DNA of 64,000 nucleotides from an uncultured Psychrobacter sp. (GCF_947500265.1 NZ_CANMRN010000011.1:26670-90669), one strand, 5' to 3'; positions 55,365 to 64,000 are shown, numbered from the stretch's first letter. The notes: a model not told the origin generated them from the sequence alone. Translations and numbers: made by a program.

Positions 55365-55740
55365 TTTATTGTCCTTATGCTAGCACTGACGTCTAACTTT
55401 TTTTAGGTAGGTTTTATTTAACAGTATTGATCAACATCGTATGATAACACCGCAGCGTCAATTTTTATTGCCTAAACGACAGCTTCATTATGACAAACGA
55501 CTGACAGTGCTATGATGATGTGTGACCGATTATATCACTGGCCGTCTTGGCAAATGAAATCTTTTGGTTTGGCACTATATGGTTTTTAATTATATCGTTC
55601 CTAGCTACCAATTCTATCCATAGTTTTTGTTCATAGCTTTTATTGATAGCTTTTGTTCATAGCTTCTATTTATCGTAACGCATTACAGTTTAAGCGTCTC
55701 TTGGACTATCGGCAAGGCCTTAATCATACAAGTTTCGATA
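55365..55740. other. 376-bp intergenic region, glnE / ilvE
   Basis: This region should contain the ilvE promoter. A four-unit 13-base tandem repeat lies at 55619-55670 (listed separately). No gene or clear terminator for glnE was found. Confidence 0.35.
55619..55670. repeat. four-copy 13-bp tandem repeat
   Basis: Units are CATAGTTTTTGTT, CATAGCTTTTATT, GATAGCTTTTGTT and CATAGCTTCTATT, each one or two bases from the consensus CATAGCTTTTGTT. The repeat is non-coding and lies about 70 bases beyond the glnE stop. Confidence 0.75.
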
Positions 55741-58605
55741 TTACTCGTCATCTGTCTCCACGCCCATGAGATGCTGCCATTGTGACTGTACTAACGCTCG
55801 CGTCTCCTGCCACAATGACTCATCAACGAGCAAAGACTGCTCTGATAGAGCTAACTGATGCGTGGCAGCACGAATCCTTAGATAGGCATCGGTCAAATCC
55901 TGACAGACTTGGTCATCCCAAATACCAAGCAAAGCAACTTCTGCGAAAATTCGCACATTATCGCTCCACTTGGTCAAACTTGGATATTCATGTGAGTAAG
56001 CCAATACGGCAAACTGTGCTAAGAACTCAATGTCTACAATCCCGCCTGCATCTTGTTTAAGATGAAACTTGCCCGCTTCCTGTTGCCATTGACTTGTGCC
56101 TAGATGCTTTTGCATTTTGATACGCATGCTGGTGACTTCACTACGTACTTGATCCAGTGTCCGTGGCAACGACAAGACATCGCGGCGAATATCGCAAAAG
56201 CGTGCAGTGACTCGTCTGTCCCCGCAAATCGCACGAGCACGTACCAACGCTTGATGCTCCCATGACCATGCTTTATCCATTTGATAGGTTTCAAACGCAT
56301 GACAAGACACCACCATCATGCCAGCATTTCCTGAAGGTCGTAGACGCATATCAATCTCATAGGCACGGCCATCACGGGTTTGAGTATTGAGATAATTCAT
56401 CAGTTTTTGTACAAGACGCGCGGCAAACTTCATACCACTGACTGATTTTTCACCAGTGGTCATGCCCTGCTCTTTTATCTTATGTAAGAATACCAAGTCC
56501 AAATCTGAAGAATACGATAACTCTAAGCCACCAAGCTTGCCATAACCGATAATCGCAAAGCCGCAGTCCGCTTCAGTGACTGGATCGCCATCTTGGCCAA
56601 TAGGATACCCATAACGATTAACAATCTCTGCAAAAGCACGCTCCAATGCGGCTTCTAGTACGACCTCAGCGATGTAAGTTAGTGAATCTGACACTTTCAT
56701 AATTGGACGTTCAGCCAATACATCACTAGCAGCGACCGCCAACACTTGATTCTTTTTAAACAGACGTAGGACGCTCAATAGCTCTTCTTCATCGTTTGGC
56801 TCGACGCGTAGTAATTGTTGGCGTAAGATATCACGCAGCTCACGCTTATCTGGCAGATGACGATAACGCTGCTGCAAAAAAGTATCCAATAGTACAGGGT
56901 ACTGGGCCAACTCTTTTGCGATCCACGGGCTGGCAGATAGCATTGGAATCAGCTCAATCGTTGCATTGGGGTTTTCAGCAATCATGACCAAATAGATAGA
57001 ACGGCGGCAAATCGCTTCAAGCAGTGAGATCAATCTTGGTAAAGCAGTATTGGCAAGTTGCTGCTGTTCTTGATGCGCTAACAACGCATGGACAATGACA
57101 GGATATGCGTCGTCTAAACGCTCTCTGGCTTCATCACTTAAATTAGCCACCATTTTTGATTGCCAAAAATTCTGTAGTACCTCGCGATTTTCTTTTGTTA
57201 GCACTTCATTTAAACGGGCAATTTGCTCATCTAAGTGCTCTGGCTCTAGGTCGGTATCTTCGTTATCAGGTATTTGACGCTCAGTGACCATACGCTCAAA
57301 CGGCACATTGACACTCTCGCGATGACGATTAAGCTGGTCTAATAAGGCATGCCAGTTTTCAAAATTCAGCGTCACTGCTAGATTATGCTGCCATTGCTCA
57401 TCGTGTGGTAAGCGCTGGGTCTGTTGGTCATTAATCGCTTGAATAGCATGCTCAAGCCGGCGTAAGAACCGATACGCGGCCTGTAGCTGCTCATAAGTTG
57501 AATGCTCCAGATAGCCAAGCTCACATAATACTTGCATCGCTTGCAAGCAAGGTTTGATTTGCAGCTGTGGATGCCGGCCGCCATAGATAAGTTGGAATGC
57601 CTGTACGATAAACTCAATATCTCTAATACCACCTGCGCCAAGCTTGATATTGTCCAAGTCTTCACGCTGTGCAACTTGATTTTGAATAAGAGATTTCATC
57701 TCTCTCAATGCCGAAAACGCACTGTAGTCCACGTAATAACGAAAGACAAATGGCTTAATCAGCGCTTGTATTTCTTCGTAAAATGGCTGGTCTATTTGTC
57801 CGACTACGCGCGCTTTTAACCAAGCAAAACGCTCCCATGCACGTCCATGCATTGTAAAGTACTTTTGCAATGCAGACAGATGAATGGCCAAATCACTTCC
57901 ATCACCCCATGGACGTAAGCGCATATCTACTCGAAAGACAAAACCGTCAGCGGTCTTGTTATCAAGCAGTTTAATGATGCCTTGACCCAATCTGGTCATA
58001 AAGCGTTTGTTATCTATGCTACGTGTGCCTTTTTCTTTATCGCCATTGGTCTCGCCACGCGCTTGATGCACAAAGATTAGGTCAATATCACTTGATAAAT
58101 TCAGTTCTTGCGCACCAAGTTTACCCATGGCCATGATTGCCATATCATCAATCTGTACATTGCCTTGTTCATTGATAAAGGTCGGCTCACCATATTTAGC
58201 AACCAAGTGCTGATAAGTGTAATCTTTAGCAAAAGAGATACAGCCATCTGCAAACTCAGACAACTCATCGGTCAGCTGCTCCAGACTGATCGTTTGCAAG
58301 GCATCTTGCCAAATCCAGCGCATCATCAGTAGCGTCCGCAAGTGACGCAGACCACTCATGACCTTGGTTTCATCAGCGAGTTGATAGTTCTCGTCTAACG
58401 TATAATCTTGTATCAGATCATCGATTTGCTGGCGGGTCAGCGTACTATTCAATGGATAGCTACGCAAAAACGTCTGACATGAAACGGTTCGACTTTCCCA
58501 AATCTGATAAGCAAATTCGCTCGCTGTCTGCAGGACTTGCAGTTGTTCTACGGTAGGCTGATAATCTGTACCATTGTTCACACGTGAGGGCATAGCAGGT
58601 AACAT
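55741..58605 (-). CDS. glnE: glutamine synthetase adenylyltransferase/deadenylase
   Basis: A 954-residue bifunctional regulator of glutamine synthetase in nitrogen control. The N-terminal (deadenylylating) half has the nucleotidyltransferase motif MAMGKLGAQELNLSSDIDLI near residue 160. The C-terminal (adenylylating) half has IGYGKLGGLELSYSSDLDLV near residue 690. LGAGGIRDIEFIVQ and KQDAGGIVDIEFLAQ are the paired partners of these. The length matches the family. GGAG lies before the ATG. It is divergent from the tus operon. Confidence 0.96.
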   Translation of the reverse strand: MLPAMPSRVNNGTDYQPTVEQLQVLQTASEFAYQIWESRTVSCQTFLRSYPLNSTLTRQQIDDLIQDYTLDENYQLADETKVMSGLRHLRTLLMMRWIWQDALQTISLEQLTDELSEFADGCISFAKDYTYQHLVAKYGEPTFINEQGNVQIDDMAIMAMGKLGAQELNLSSDIDLIFVHQARGETNGDKEKGTRSIDNKRFMTRLGQGIIKLLDNKTADGFVFRVDMRLRPWGDGSDLAIHLSALQKYFTMHGRAWERFAWLKARVVGQIDQPFYEEIQALIKPFVFRYYVDYSAFSALREMKSLIQNQVAQREDLDNIKLGAGGIRDIEFIVQAFQLIYGGRHPQLQIKPCLQAMQVLCELGYLEHSTYEQLQAAYRFLRRLEHAIQAINDQQTQRLPHDEQWQHNLAVTLNFENWHALLDQLNRHRESVNVPFERMVTERQIPDNEDTDLEPEHLDEQIARLNEVLTKENREVLQNFWQSKMVANLSDEARERLDDAYPVIVHALLAHQEQQQLANTALPRLISLLEAICRRSIYLVMIAENPNATIELIPMLSASPWIAKELAQYPVLLDTFLQQRYRHLPDKRELRDILRQQLLRVEPNDEEELLSVLRLFKKNQVLAVAASDVLAERPIMKVSDSLTYIAEVVLEAALERAFAEIVNRYGYPIGQDGDPVTEADCGFAIIGYGKLGGLELSYSSDLDLVFLHKIKEQGMTTGEKSVSGMKFAARLVQKLMNYLNTQTRDGRAYEIDMRLRPSGNAGMMVVSCHAFETYQMDKAWSWEHQALVRARAICGDRRVTARFCDIRRDVLSLPRTLDQVRSEVTSMRIKMQKHLGTSQWQQEAGKFHLKQDAGGIVDIEFLAQFAVLAYSHEYPSLTKWSDNVRIFAEVALLGIWDDQVCQDLTDAYLRIRAATHQLALSEQSLLVDESLWQETRALVQSQWQHLMGVETDDE

Positions 58606-59013
58606 AGTGACAAAAACTCCTTACATAGAATGGTAAGACTACGTGAACCTAGCTCATAAGTTTATTGTTTTTTCTTACGAGGCAGTCACAGCATCAAATA
58701 ATAATATTCAGTGTGCCTACACTTGAGATAAAACCACGTTAAATAACAGTGACTCTATTTGGTTTGCGGCGCTTTATGTTAGCATAAACAACTTTGATAG
58801 AGACGACGCACCTCTCTTTTATGACATAACGATATTTGATATGACAGTATGATCCGCTGTATGTCTCATTATCAGTATAAATTCTGTTTTCTGTCATGCA
58901 AATTTGCACACAAGCACTATAATAATAACGACCAAATTACTTTATACAAAGCATTTATAGCAACTCGGCCATAATTTCTAAACTCTTATTTATAATATGT
59001 GATACTGCGCCTT
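58606..59013. other. 408-bp divergent intergenic region, glnE / tusD
   Basis: Promoters for both genes lie here. A perfect palindrome TGCAAATTTGCA (58897-58908) precedes TATAAT (58918-58923), a possible -10 for the tus operon, so the palindrome could be an operator. No gene was seen. Confidence 0.4.
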
Positions 59014-59487
59014 ATGACGACCACTCCCCCGTTACTACTGATTACTGCTGACCCTAGTCACCCACTAGCACACTTGGCGTTACGCTATGCACGCGCTTAC
59101 CTGAAGGGCGCAGCGAATAGTCATGATATTGATAACAATGACACTAATAGTACAGGTACAGGTACAGGCAGCAGCGATAATGCTACCTCTGAACAACTCC
59201 TACTCAATGTCTTCTTTTATGGGGATTCGGCTCACATAGCCAATCGATTACGTTGGCAGTCAGCCGATCAATTAGACTTGACCAAAGAATGGCAGTCATT
59301 GGCTGAGCAGTATCAATTACCCCTGCCTGTTTGTGTCAGTACAGCCCTTAGCCGCGGTGTGAGTGATATAGACAACAGCTCACGCCATCAGCTTGACGGT
59401 ACCAATCTTGCGACAGGGTTTACCTTAGTGGGACTCAGTGAACTTGCGATGATGATGCAGGACGACTGTCGTTTGATACAGTTTTGA
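59014..59487 (+). CDS. tusD: sulfurtransferase TusD
   Basis: Subunit of the TusBCD complex that carries persulfide sulfur toward 2-thiouridine in tRNA wobble position 34. The catalytic cysteine lies in LPVCVSTALSRGV, FFYGDSAHIANRL matches the DsrE fold, and the end DDCRLIQF is like the E. coli protein. An ATG at 59014 is preferred to a GTG at 58999. About 25 extra residues near the N-terminus are Asn/Thr/Gly/Ser-rich, with Thr-Gly repeats from a six-base repeat in the DNA (59153-59170). TusC follows. Confidence 0.9.
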   Translation: MTTTPPLLLITADPSHPLAHLALRYARAYLKGAANSHDIDNNDTNSTGTGTGSSDNATSEQLLLNVFFYGDSAHIANRLRWQSADQLDLTKEWQSLAEQYQLPLPVCVSTALSRGVSDIDNSSRHQLDGTNLATGFTLVGLSELAMMMQDDCRLIQF

Positions 59488-59554
59488 TAGCATGTCGTTT
59501 GATAGTTTGTCTATTAAGATCACTGGTAGCGGTAACTATTTTTAGGAATACATA

Positions 59555-59878
59555 ATGAGATTATTAATTCAGCTGCACACGCCCACTGAAGCAGCAAGCT
59601 ACGAAGGTTGTGCGCTTGCGCTAACTCTAGCGACATTTGGTCATGAGGTGCAACTATTCTTAGATGCACCTGTCTTTGGCTTATTGATGCAATCTGACTC
59701 GCGACTGCATGGCATGATTCAATCACTTGAGCTTTACGATATGCCAGCAGCTTGGCTACCTGATGACGTCTTTAGTGGCTGGGTCACTGGTATGTTGCCG
59801 ACAGATCTGGCATCACAGCTTACACTCGTGCCAGAGGTCATCAACGCACAAGACTTTGAGCAGATACTTACCTTTTAA
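59555..59878 (+). CDS. tusC: sulfur relay protein TusC
   Basis: A 107-residue DsrF-like subunit of TusBCD. The ALALTLATFGHEVQLFLDAPVFGLL segment and SLELYDMPAAWLPDD match the fold and the family. The protein opens LLIQLHTPTEAASYEGCA. Its family role is structural in the complex, with sulfur carried by TusD. It follows tusD by 67 bases and precedes tusB by 54, in a tusD-C-B-E order. Confidence 0.87.
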   Translation: MRLLIQLHTPTEAASYEGCALALTLATFGHEVQLFLDAPVFGLLMQSDSRLHGMIQSLELYDMPAAWLPDDVFSGWVTGMLPTDLASQLTLVPEVINAQDFEQILTF

Positions 59879-59932
59879 GACGCTGTATAACTTAGATTTA
59901 TAAAATAATAAAGCACGTAATCGGACACCTTT

Positions 59933-60262
59933 ATGGCAACTTTATATCAATTGCATAGCACGATGGCTACCCTTAGACGCAGCACCGAAGAGATGTCTCG
60001 CACTTGGCGCACGGGCGACAGTATTCTCTTGCTTGGCAGCACCCCTGCTTTTATCGACTGGCTCAATGCTTATTTAAATGATAGCGATATAGAGGATATT
60101 GCTGGTATTTACGCATTAGCAGATGACATCGCACAGCTCACAGCAAATACAACTGGCAAGCTTAATTTAGAGACTAAGTTGACTGCTATTTTAAACGACG
60201 CAGAATGGGTGAATCTGACTCAAGACAGTTCGTTTGACAAAGTGATGACGATTGCCTTATGA
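59933..60262 (+). CDS. tusB: sulfur relay protein TusB
   Basis: A 109-residue DsrH-like subunit. It opens LYQLHSTMATL and has GDSILLLGSTPAFIDWL, GIYALADDIAQ and WVNLTQDSSFDKVMTI, which fit the short TusB fold, although conservation is low. The gene position between tusC and tusE supports the call. Its stop codon overlaps the tusE start (ATGA), implying coupled translation. Confidence 0.8.
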   Translation: MATLYQLHSTMATLRRSTEEMSRTWRTGDSILLLGSTPAFIDWLNAYLNDSDIEDIAGIYALADDIAQLTANTTGKLNLETKLTAILNDAEWVNLTQDSSFDKVMTIAL

Positions 60263-60615
60263 GTAATGATATGACCACTCACAACGCTGCATTATCAGCG
60301 GCTGATATCGAATTAGATCAAGACGGCCATCTGTGTGACCATACGATTTGGACACCTGTTATCGCGCAGCAATTGGCAGACACATTAGAGGTCAATCTGA
60401 GCGACGAGCATTTAGAAGTTTTGCAACAAGTGCGCGCGTTTTTTGACAAATTTAATCACGCGCCAGCAACCCGTCCATTAATCAAATGGCTGCAAAAGAC
60501 TTTGCCAGATCAAGATATTAGCAATCAAAAGCTACAGCAATTGTTTAATACAGGTTTGGTTGCGCGTCATGTCAATCGCTTAGCAGGACTACCCAAACCA
60601 CCAAACTGTTTATAA
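60259..60615 (+). CDS. tusE: sulfur relay protein TusE
   Basis: A 118-residue DsrC-like protein that accepts sulfur from TusBCD and hands it to MnmA. VRAFFDKFNHAPATRPLIKWL and the C-terminal LAGLPKPPNCL match, with the sulfur-carrying cysteine as the penultimate residue. It overlaps tusB by four bases. It completes the operon and is convergent with trmL, another modifier of tRNA position 34. Confidence 0.93.
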   Translation: MSNDMTTHNAALSAADIELDQDGHLCDHTIWTPVIAQQLADTLEVNLSDEHLEVLQQVRAFFDKFNHAPATRPLIKWLQKTLPDQDISNQKLQQLFNTGLVARHVNRLAGLPKPPNCL

Positions 60616-60677
60616 GTACTTTATAGACGATAAGATAAGATACGATTGATGTCGCACTAGAAACTTATCATATGCTT

Positions 60678-60698
60678 TGAGCAGTGTATAACTGCTCA
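60678..60698. terminator. possible weak terminator between tusE and trmL
   Basis: TGAGCAGT and ACTGCTCA form a perfect eight-base stem around a five-base loop. The T run after it is short (TTT), so the call is weak. Confidence 0.4.
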
Positions 60699-60747
60699 TT
60701 TGGTACGCAACCTTTTTTAAATACGCAACGGTCTTTTAAACTTGACG

Positions 60748-61308
60748 CTATTTTGGGTCGTAGACTGTCAAAGTTTCGTAACCAACGCTACGACCTTCAT
60801 CGCCTGAAAATCCTTGCTGTCGCCATATCTCGTACAGACAAATGGCTACGCTATTTGATAAGTTCAAACTACGCGAGTCAGCTAGCATGGGTAGTCTTAG
60901 CCAATTATCAGCACCGATATCTTCACGTATATCATCTGCCAAACCTGCTGTCTCAGAACCGAAAACCAGCGCGATATTGGGCATAGCAGCCTTATCAGAT
61001 GCTTCAGAGTCCGAGTGCTTACCAAAGTCATAATCGTAGAATGGTTTGCTTAGCTTGGTTGTCAATGCGGTAACGACATGGCAGTCAGCGGCTTTTAGCG
61101 CTTGTCTCGCAGCTGTCCAATCGTCATGCACTTGCAAATGAGCATATTCATGGTAATCGAGACCTGCGCGGCGTAGCTTTTTATCATCAAGCTCAAATCC
61201 TAAAGGTCTAACTAAGTGCAGCTGTGCTCCGCTATTGGCACACAGTCGAATAATATTGCCAGTGTTGCTCGGCATTTTTGGTGCTACTAGCACGATATGA
61301 ATGGTCAT
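60748..61308 (-). CDS. trmL: tRNA (cytidine(34)-2'-O)-methyltransferase
   Basis: A 186-residue SPOUT methyltransferase acting on the wobble position of tRNA-Leu. The opening IVLVAPKMPSNTGNIIRLCA and ALVFGSE-like IALVFGSETAGL and LPMLADSRSLNLSNSVAIC (knot) match TrmL. The protein is about 25 residues longer than E. coli TrmL, mostly from a polar insertion (GKHSDSEASDKAA) and a C-terminal tail. GGAG precedes the ATG. Confidence 0.93.
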   Translation of the reverse strand: MTIHIVLVAPKMPSNTGNIIRLCANSGAQLHLVRPLGFELDDKKLRRAGLDYHEYAHLQVHDDWTAARQALKAADCHVVTALTTKLSKPFYDYDFGKHSDSEASDKAAMPNIALVFGSETAGLADDIREDIGADNWLRLPMLADSRSLNLSNSVAICLYEIWRQQGFSGDEGRSVGYETLTVYDPK

Positions 61309-61565
61309 TCTTACTCCAAAAATATTCAGCGCTCTATTATTTAAATTTATGAGCGGTAGGTAATCGAAAGTTACAGTTTACTGCCAATAATTACATTTTG
61401 ATACTGTGCAGCGTTTTTAACTTTCACTATGATGTCTGTAATGGATAACGCGATAGCATTTATGTATGACTGTCTCATCCAATACCCCTTCAGTGAAGCT
61501 TAAGCACGATGCTTAGCGTCACTGTTGTTATTTATAACCATTCATTTATCTTTGAGGATACTATT

Positions 61566-61706
61566 ATGAAAAAAGTAATCATCGCATCTTTAACTGCTAT
61601 GTTCGTTCTAACTGGTTGCAACACGTTCAAAGGCTTTGGCCAAGACGTATCAAGCGCTGGTGATGCTGTAACTGGCGGCGCACAAGAAGTACAAAACAAA
61701 ATCTAA
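61566..61706 (+). CDS. entericidin EcnA/B family lipoprotein
   Basis: A 46-residue lipoprotein. The signal MKKVIIASLTAMFVLTGC has lipobox LTGC. The rest (NTFKGFGQDVSSAGDAVTG) matches the entericidin pattern of N-T-x-x-G-x-G-x-D. GAGG lies before the ATG. In E. coli, entericidins are a small toxin-antidote pair; whether this single gene is toxic is unknown. A longer frame from 61509 is rejected. Confidence 0.85.
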   Translation: MKKVIIASLTAMFVLTGCNTFKGFGQDVSSAGDAVTGGAQEVQNKI

Positions 61707-61728
61707 GGTCTGCTTTTTTTAGATTTTC

Positions 61729-61762
61729 AAAAGGGCTTATCATTTATTTGATAAGCCTTTTT
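61729..61762. terminator. bidirectional terminator after the entericidin gene
   Basis: GGCTTATCA and TGATAAGCC form a stem around a six-base loop, with A and T runs outside. It lies between convergent genes and can serve both. Confidence 0.85.
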
Positions 61763-61807
61763 TGTGTTCTTACTTCGCTGTTATTAAACAATCGCCCAAG
61801 CACGATT

Positions 61808-63142
61808 TTATAAAAACGCGCGTAATATCTGATTGAGATAACGCTGTCCTAATACGGTCGGTTGCAACTGCGTATCACTATCTACCAACAATCCTTGTTT
61901 GACCAGACTGTTCACTTGTTCAGCAATACTATCAAGCGTTAATCCAGTTCTCTTTTCAAACATAGACCAAGCGACACCGCCATGTAAGCGCAGTGCGTTT
62001 AGCATAAACTCGCTCACCAACTCTTCTTGATCAATCGCTTGCCAGCCAACCATCTTTGGTGTGATTTGGCGTATATCAGACATCTCCGTGGCATCTGGAT
62101 TCATTACTACATAATCTTTTGGCAAACGTGATTTGCTAAAACGATAGATACCTGACGCTACTAACAAGTGATCTTCCATTTTATCTTTTACGTCTGACGA
62201 GTTACTACCATTGCTATCGTTACAACCAATCGTTACTTTGCCATGAGCTCCAGCGCCAATAGCTAAATAGTCGCCAAACTGCCAATAGTTGATATTATGA
62301 CGACATGGTTTGTCTGACGCACCTGCCCATGCTGATACCTCATAATTGCTATAACCTAATTGCTGTAATAACGCTTGCCCTGCTTGTTCGATATCTGCCA
62401 AATTGTCTTCATCGGGTAAAATAGGCTGGCTACGGTAAAACACGGTATTTGGCTCAATAGTCAGTTGATACCAAGAGATATGCGTTGCACCAGCATCATG
62501 CGCCATTTGGATATCTTCTAGCGCTTCATTCATGGTTTGCTGCGGTAGACCGTGCATCAGGTCGACGTTGACCCGTTCAAATCCAGCCGCTTTAGCAGCG
62601 CGAATTGCTGATAACGCTTGTACAGGATCATGGATACGTCCTAGTACCTTTAGCTTGTCAGCAGCGAAGCTCTGTACGCCGATAGACAGACGATTGATAC
62701 CAACTTCTAAATACTGAGCAAATGGTGCATGCTCAAGTGTGCCGGGATTGGCCTCCATCGTGACTTCGATGTCTTCTGCAAATTCAAAACATGTACGTAA
62801 CCCAGTAAACAATCTCTGATACTGAGTGATAGGTAGCAAAGACGGCGTACCACCACCGATAAATATCGAACCAATTTTTCGGTTCTGAGCTAAAGGTTGC
62901 TGCATTGCGGCATCTAACAGTAACGCATCGACGTATTCCTCATACATGGATAGCTCACTGTCCATCGGTAGCTCATGCGAATTAAAATCGCAATAAGGAC
63001 ATTTCTTCACACACCACGGAATGTGAATGTAAAGAGACAATGGAATGTCGGTCACGTCTACCGCGATAGTATCCGTCGTTGGTTCAGTAAGACTTAACGT
63101 ATTCAGGTCATTTAGCATACTGTCTGTATTCACTTTGGGCAT
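61808..63142 (-). CDS. hemW: radical SAM protein HemW
   Basis: A protein of about 444 residues, HemN-like but of the HemW branch. The radical SAM motif is IPWCVKKCPYCDF (CxxxCxxC) near residue 45, IFIGGGTPSLL follows, then MEANPGTLE and GINRLSIGVQSF. The C-terminal winged-helix-like part is VSEFMLNALRLHGGV. HemW is thought to be a heme chaperone rather than a coproporphyrinogen oxidase. The start at 63142 is an ATG; an upstream in-frame TTG at 63184 is disregarded. Confidence 0.93.
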   Translation of the reverse strand: MPKVNTDSMLNDLNTLSLTEPTTDTIAVDVTDIPLSLYIHIPWCVKKCPYCDFNSHELPMDSELSMYEEYVDALLLDAAMQQPLAQNRKIGSIFIGGGTPSLLPITQYQRLFTGLRTCFEFAEDIEVTMEANPGTLEHAPFAQYLEVGINRLSIGVQSFAADKLKVLGRIHDPVQALSAIRAAKAAGFERVNVDLMHGLPQQTMNEALEDIQMAHDAGATHISWYQLTIEPNTVFYRSQPILPDEDNLADIEQAGQALLQQLGYSNYEVSAWAGASDKPCRHNINYWQFGDYLAIGAGAHGKVTIGCNDSNGSNSSDVKDKMEDHLLVASGIYRFSKSRLPKDYVVMNPDATEMSDIRQITPKMVGWQAIDQEELVSEFMLNALRLHGGVAWSMFEKRTGLTLDSIAEQVNSLVKQGLLVDSDTQLQPTVLGQRYLNQILRAFL

Positions 63143-63434
63143 AAATAAACTTATTTTGTAGTGAGCAATAATGATCGATATCAAAAGTAACGCTAGGATA
63201 GCGACTAGATGAGATAAAGAAAAGCCTATCTATTATAAAATTATTAACAAAAACACGTAGAAACGTCCTATTCACTATGGCAACTTATGGGCAGTATATA
63301 GAGAGTCTGTTAAAAATAGCCTCTACTAAAAACAGAAACTATTAAGAACGGGGTTGAGAGCGAGCTAAGAGAAACTAACCCTAATAATTTTAAGCACAAA
63401 TTGAAAAACAAACAAAAAATCGAATGACAAATAT

Positions 63435-63923
63435 ATGGCGTATTGGTTAATGAAATCCAACCCTAAATTTTTTGGTATTGAAGATTTGCAGCGCTTGGGC
63501 ACCGACGGTTGGGACGGCGTTCGCAACTATCGCGCACGTAATTTTATGCGTGATGATATGAAAGTTGGTGACAAGGTATTCTTTTATCACTCTAGTGCCA
63601 AGCCGTCTGGAGTCGCTGGTATTATGAGAGTCACTACAGCAGGGTTTCCTGATCCTACTCAGTTTCACCCTGAACACCGTCACTATGATCCTATTGCGAC
63701 TGAAGAGGAACCTCGCTGGTATATGGTCGATCTTACTTTTGAGCAAGCTTTTACAGAGGTGTTGCCACTATCAGAGCTAAAATTTTTGCCAACTTTGGAA
63801 GATTCGTTATTACTAAGGAAAGGCTGTCAGCAGTTAACAGTGATTCCATTAGAGCCCAAACATTGGCGAGCGATTATGGATATGGCAGAGACACTTGAGT
63901 TGTTACCGGAGCAGACTCATTGA
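63435..63923 (+). CDS. EVE domain-containing protein
   Basis: A 162-residue one-domain protein of the EVE (thymocyte nuclear protein 1-like) family. YWLMKSNPKFFGIEDLQ, WDGVRNYRARNFMRD, GDKVFFYHSSAKPSGVAGIM and the middle DPIATEEEPRWYMVDL segment are all typical. EVE domains fold like PUA/YTH domains and are thought to bind modified bases in DNA or RNA. It stands alone on the plus strand after hemW (divergent, 292 bases apart). The heptamer array begins at its next base after the stop. Confidence 0.93.
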   Translation: MAYWLMKSNPKFFGIEDLQRLGTDGWDGVRNYRARNFMRDDMKVGDKVFFYHSSAKPSGVAGIMRVTTAGFPDPTQFHPEHRHYDPIATEEEPRWYMVDLTFEQAFTEVLPLSELKFLPTLEDSLLLRKGCQQLTVIPLEPKHWRAIMDMAETLELLPEQTH

Positions 63924-64000
63924 ATTGGCTATTGGCTATTGGCTATTGGCTATTGGCTATTGGCTATTGGCTATTGGCTATTGGCTATTGGCTATTGGCT
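63924..64000 (+). repeat. heptanucleotide tandem array ATTGGCT
   Basis: Eleven perfect direct copies of the 7-base unit ATTGGCT (77 bases) start immediately after the TGA of the EVE gene and run to the right edge, so the full length is unknown. Because 7 is not a multiple of 3, all forward frames give the same open peptide repeat (I-G-Y-W-L-L-A), while the reverse strand has TAG stops. Confidence 0.97.

Noticed and set aside
61808..63142. Oxygen-independent coproporphyrinogen oxidase HemN
   Set aside because: Length and the IPWCVKKCPYCDF start fit HemW, which lacks the HemN-specific N-terminal part.
63924..64000. CRISPR array
   Set aside because: The repeat is 7 bases and has no spacers, so it is a simple tandem repeat.

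Overview
The window reads as a Moraxellaceae chromosome, most probably Psychrobacter. The signs are moderate GC with AT-rich gaps, a fused tyrA-aroA gene, tandem fadD paralogues, a rubredoxin-esterase pair, an orphan Hpt gene after dnaE and two families of short dispersed inverted-repeat elements. This is judged from remembered families and gene order, not from a search. No rRNA, tRNA, CRISPR array, prophage or intact transposase was seen.

Layout. 1-424: the start of an unrecognised minus-strand gene that runs off the window. 762-6913: dnaE, an Hpt protein, trmJ, cysE. 7086-9051 (minus): a divergent folK-like gene overlapping folB, then rarD. 9247-14125 (minus): an aromatic amino acid operon pheA-hisC-(tyrA-aroA). 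14601-30347: tal, a small secreted protein, apt, rubA-esterase, a WG-repeat protein, a DMT exporter, a uracil permease, sdaA, a DUF4377 lipoprotein, argJ, xthA, a thioesterase and fetAB. 30809-34828: two paralogous long-chain acyl-CoA synthetases in tandem. They face a minus-strand cluster (34918-39477) of SDR, histidine phosphatase, APH-type kinase and acyl-CoA dehydrogenase that resembles the ACAD10/11 and Lva hydroxyacyl-CoA systems. 39718-42899: sohB divergent from aspS.

42967-54328 is a surface-polysaccharide (probably lipooligosaccharide) island: an LpxL-type acyltransferase, ugd, two copies each of three transferase types, a GT8-like enzyme, a membrane-tailed GT-A enzyme and one unrecognised protein. 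The island is more AT-rich on its right half and looks internally duplicated.

54435-63923 returns to core genes: ilvE, glnE, the tusDCBE sulfur relay convergent with trmL (both act on tRNA wobble position 34), an entericidin-like lipoprotein, hemW and an EVE-domain gene. From the base after the EVE stop codon, a perfect heptamer array (ATTGGCT, 11 copies visible) runs off the right edge.

The points most worth following are the kinase/dehydrogenase cluster beside the fadD pair, the duplicated glycosyltransferase island with its unknown gene, the heptamer array, and the two inverted-repeat element families.
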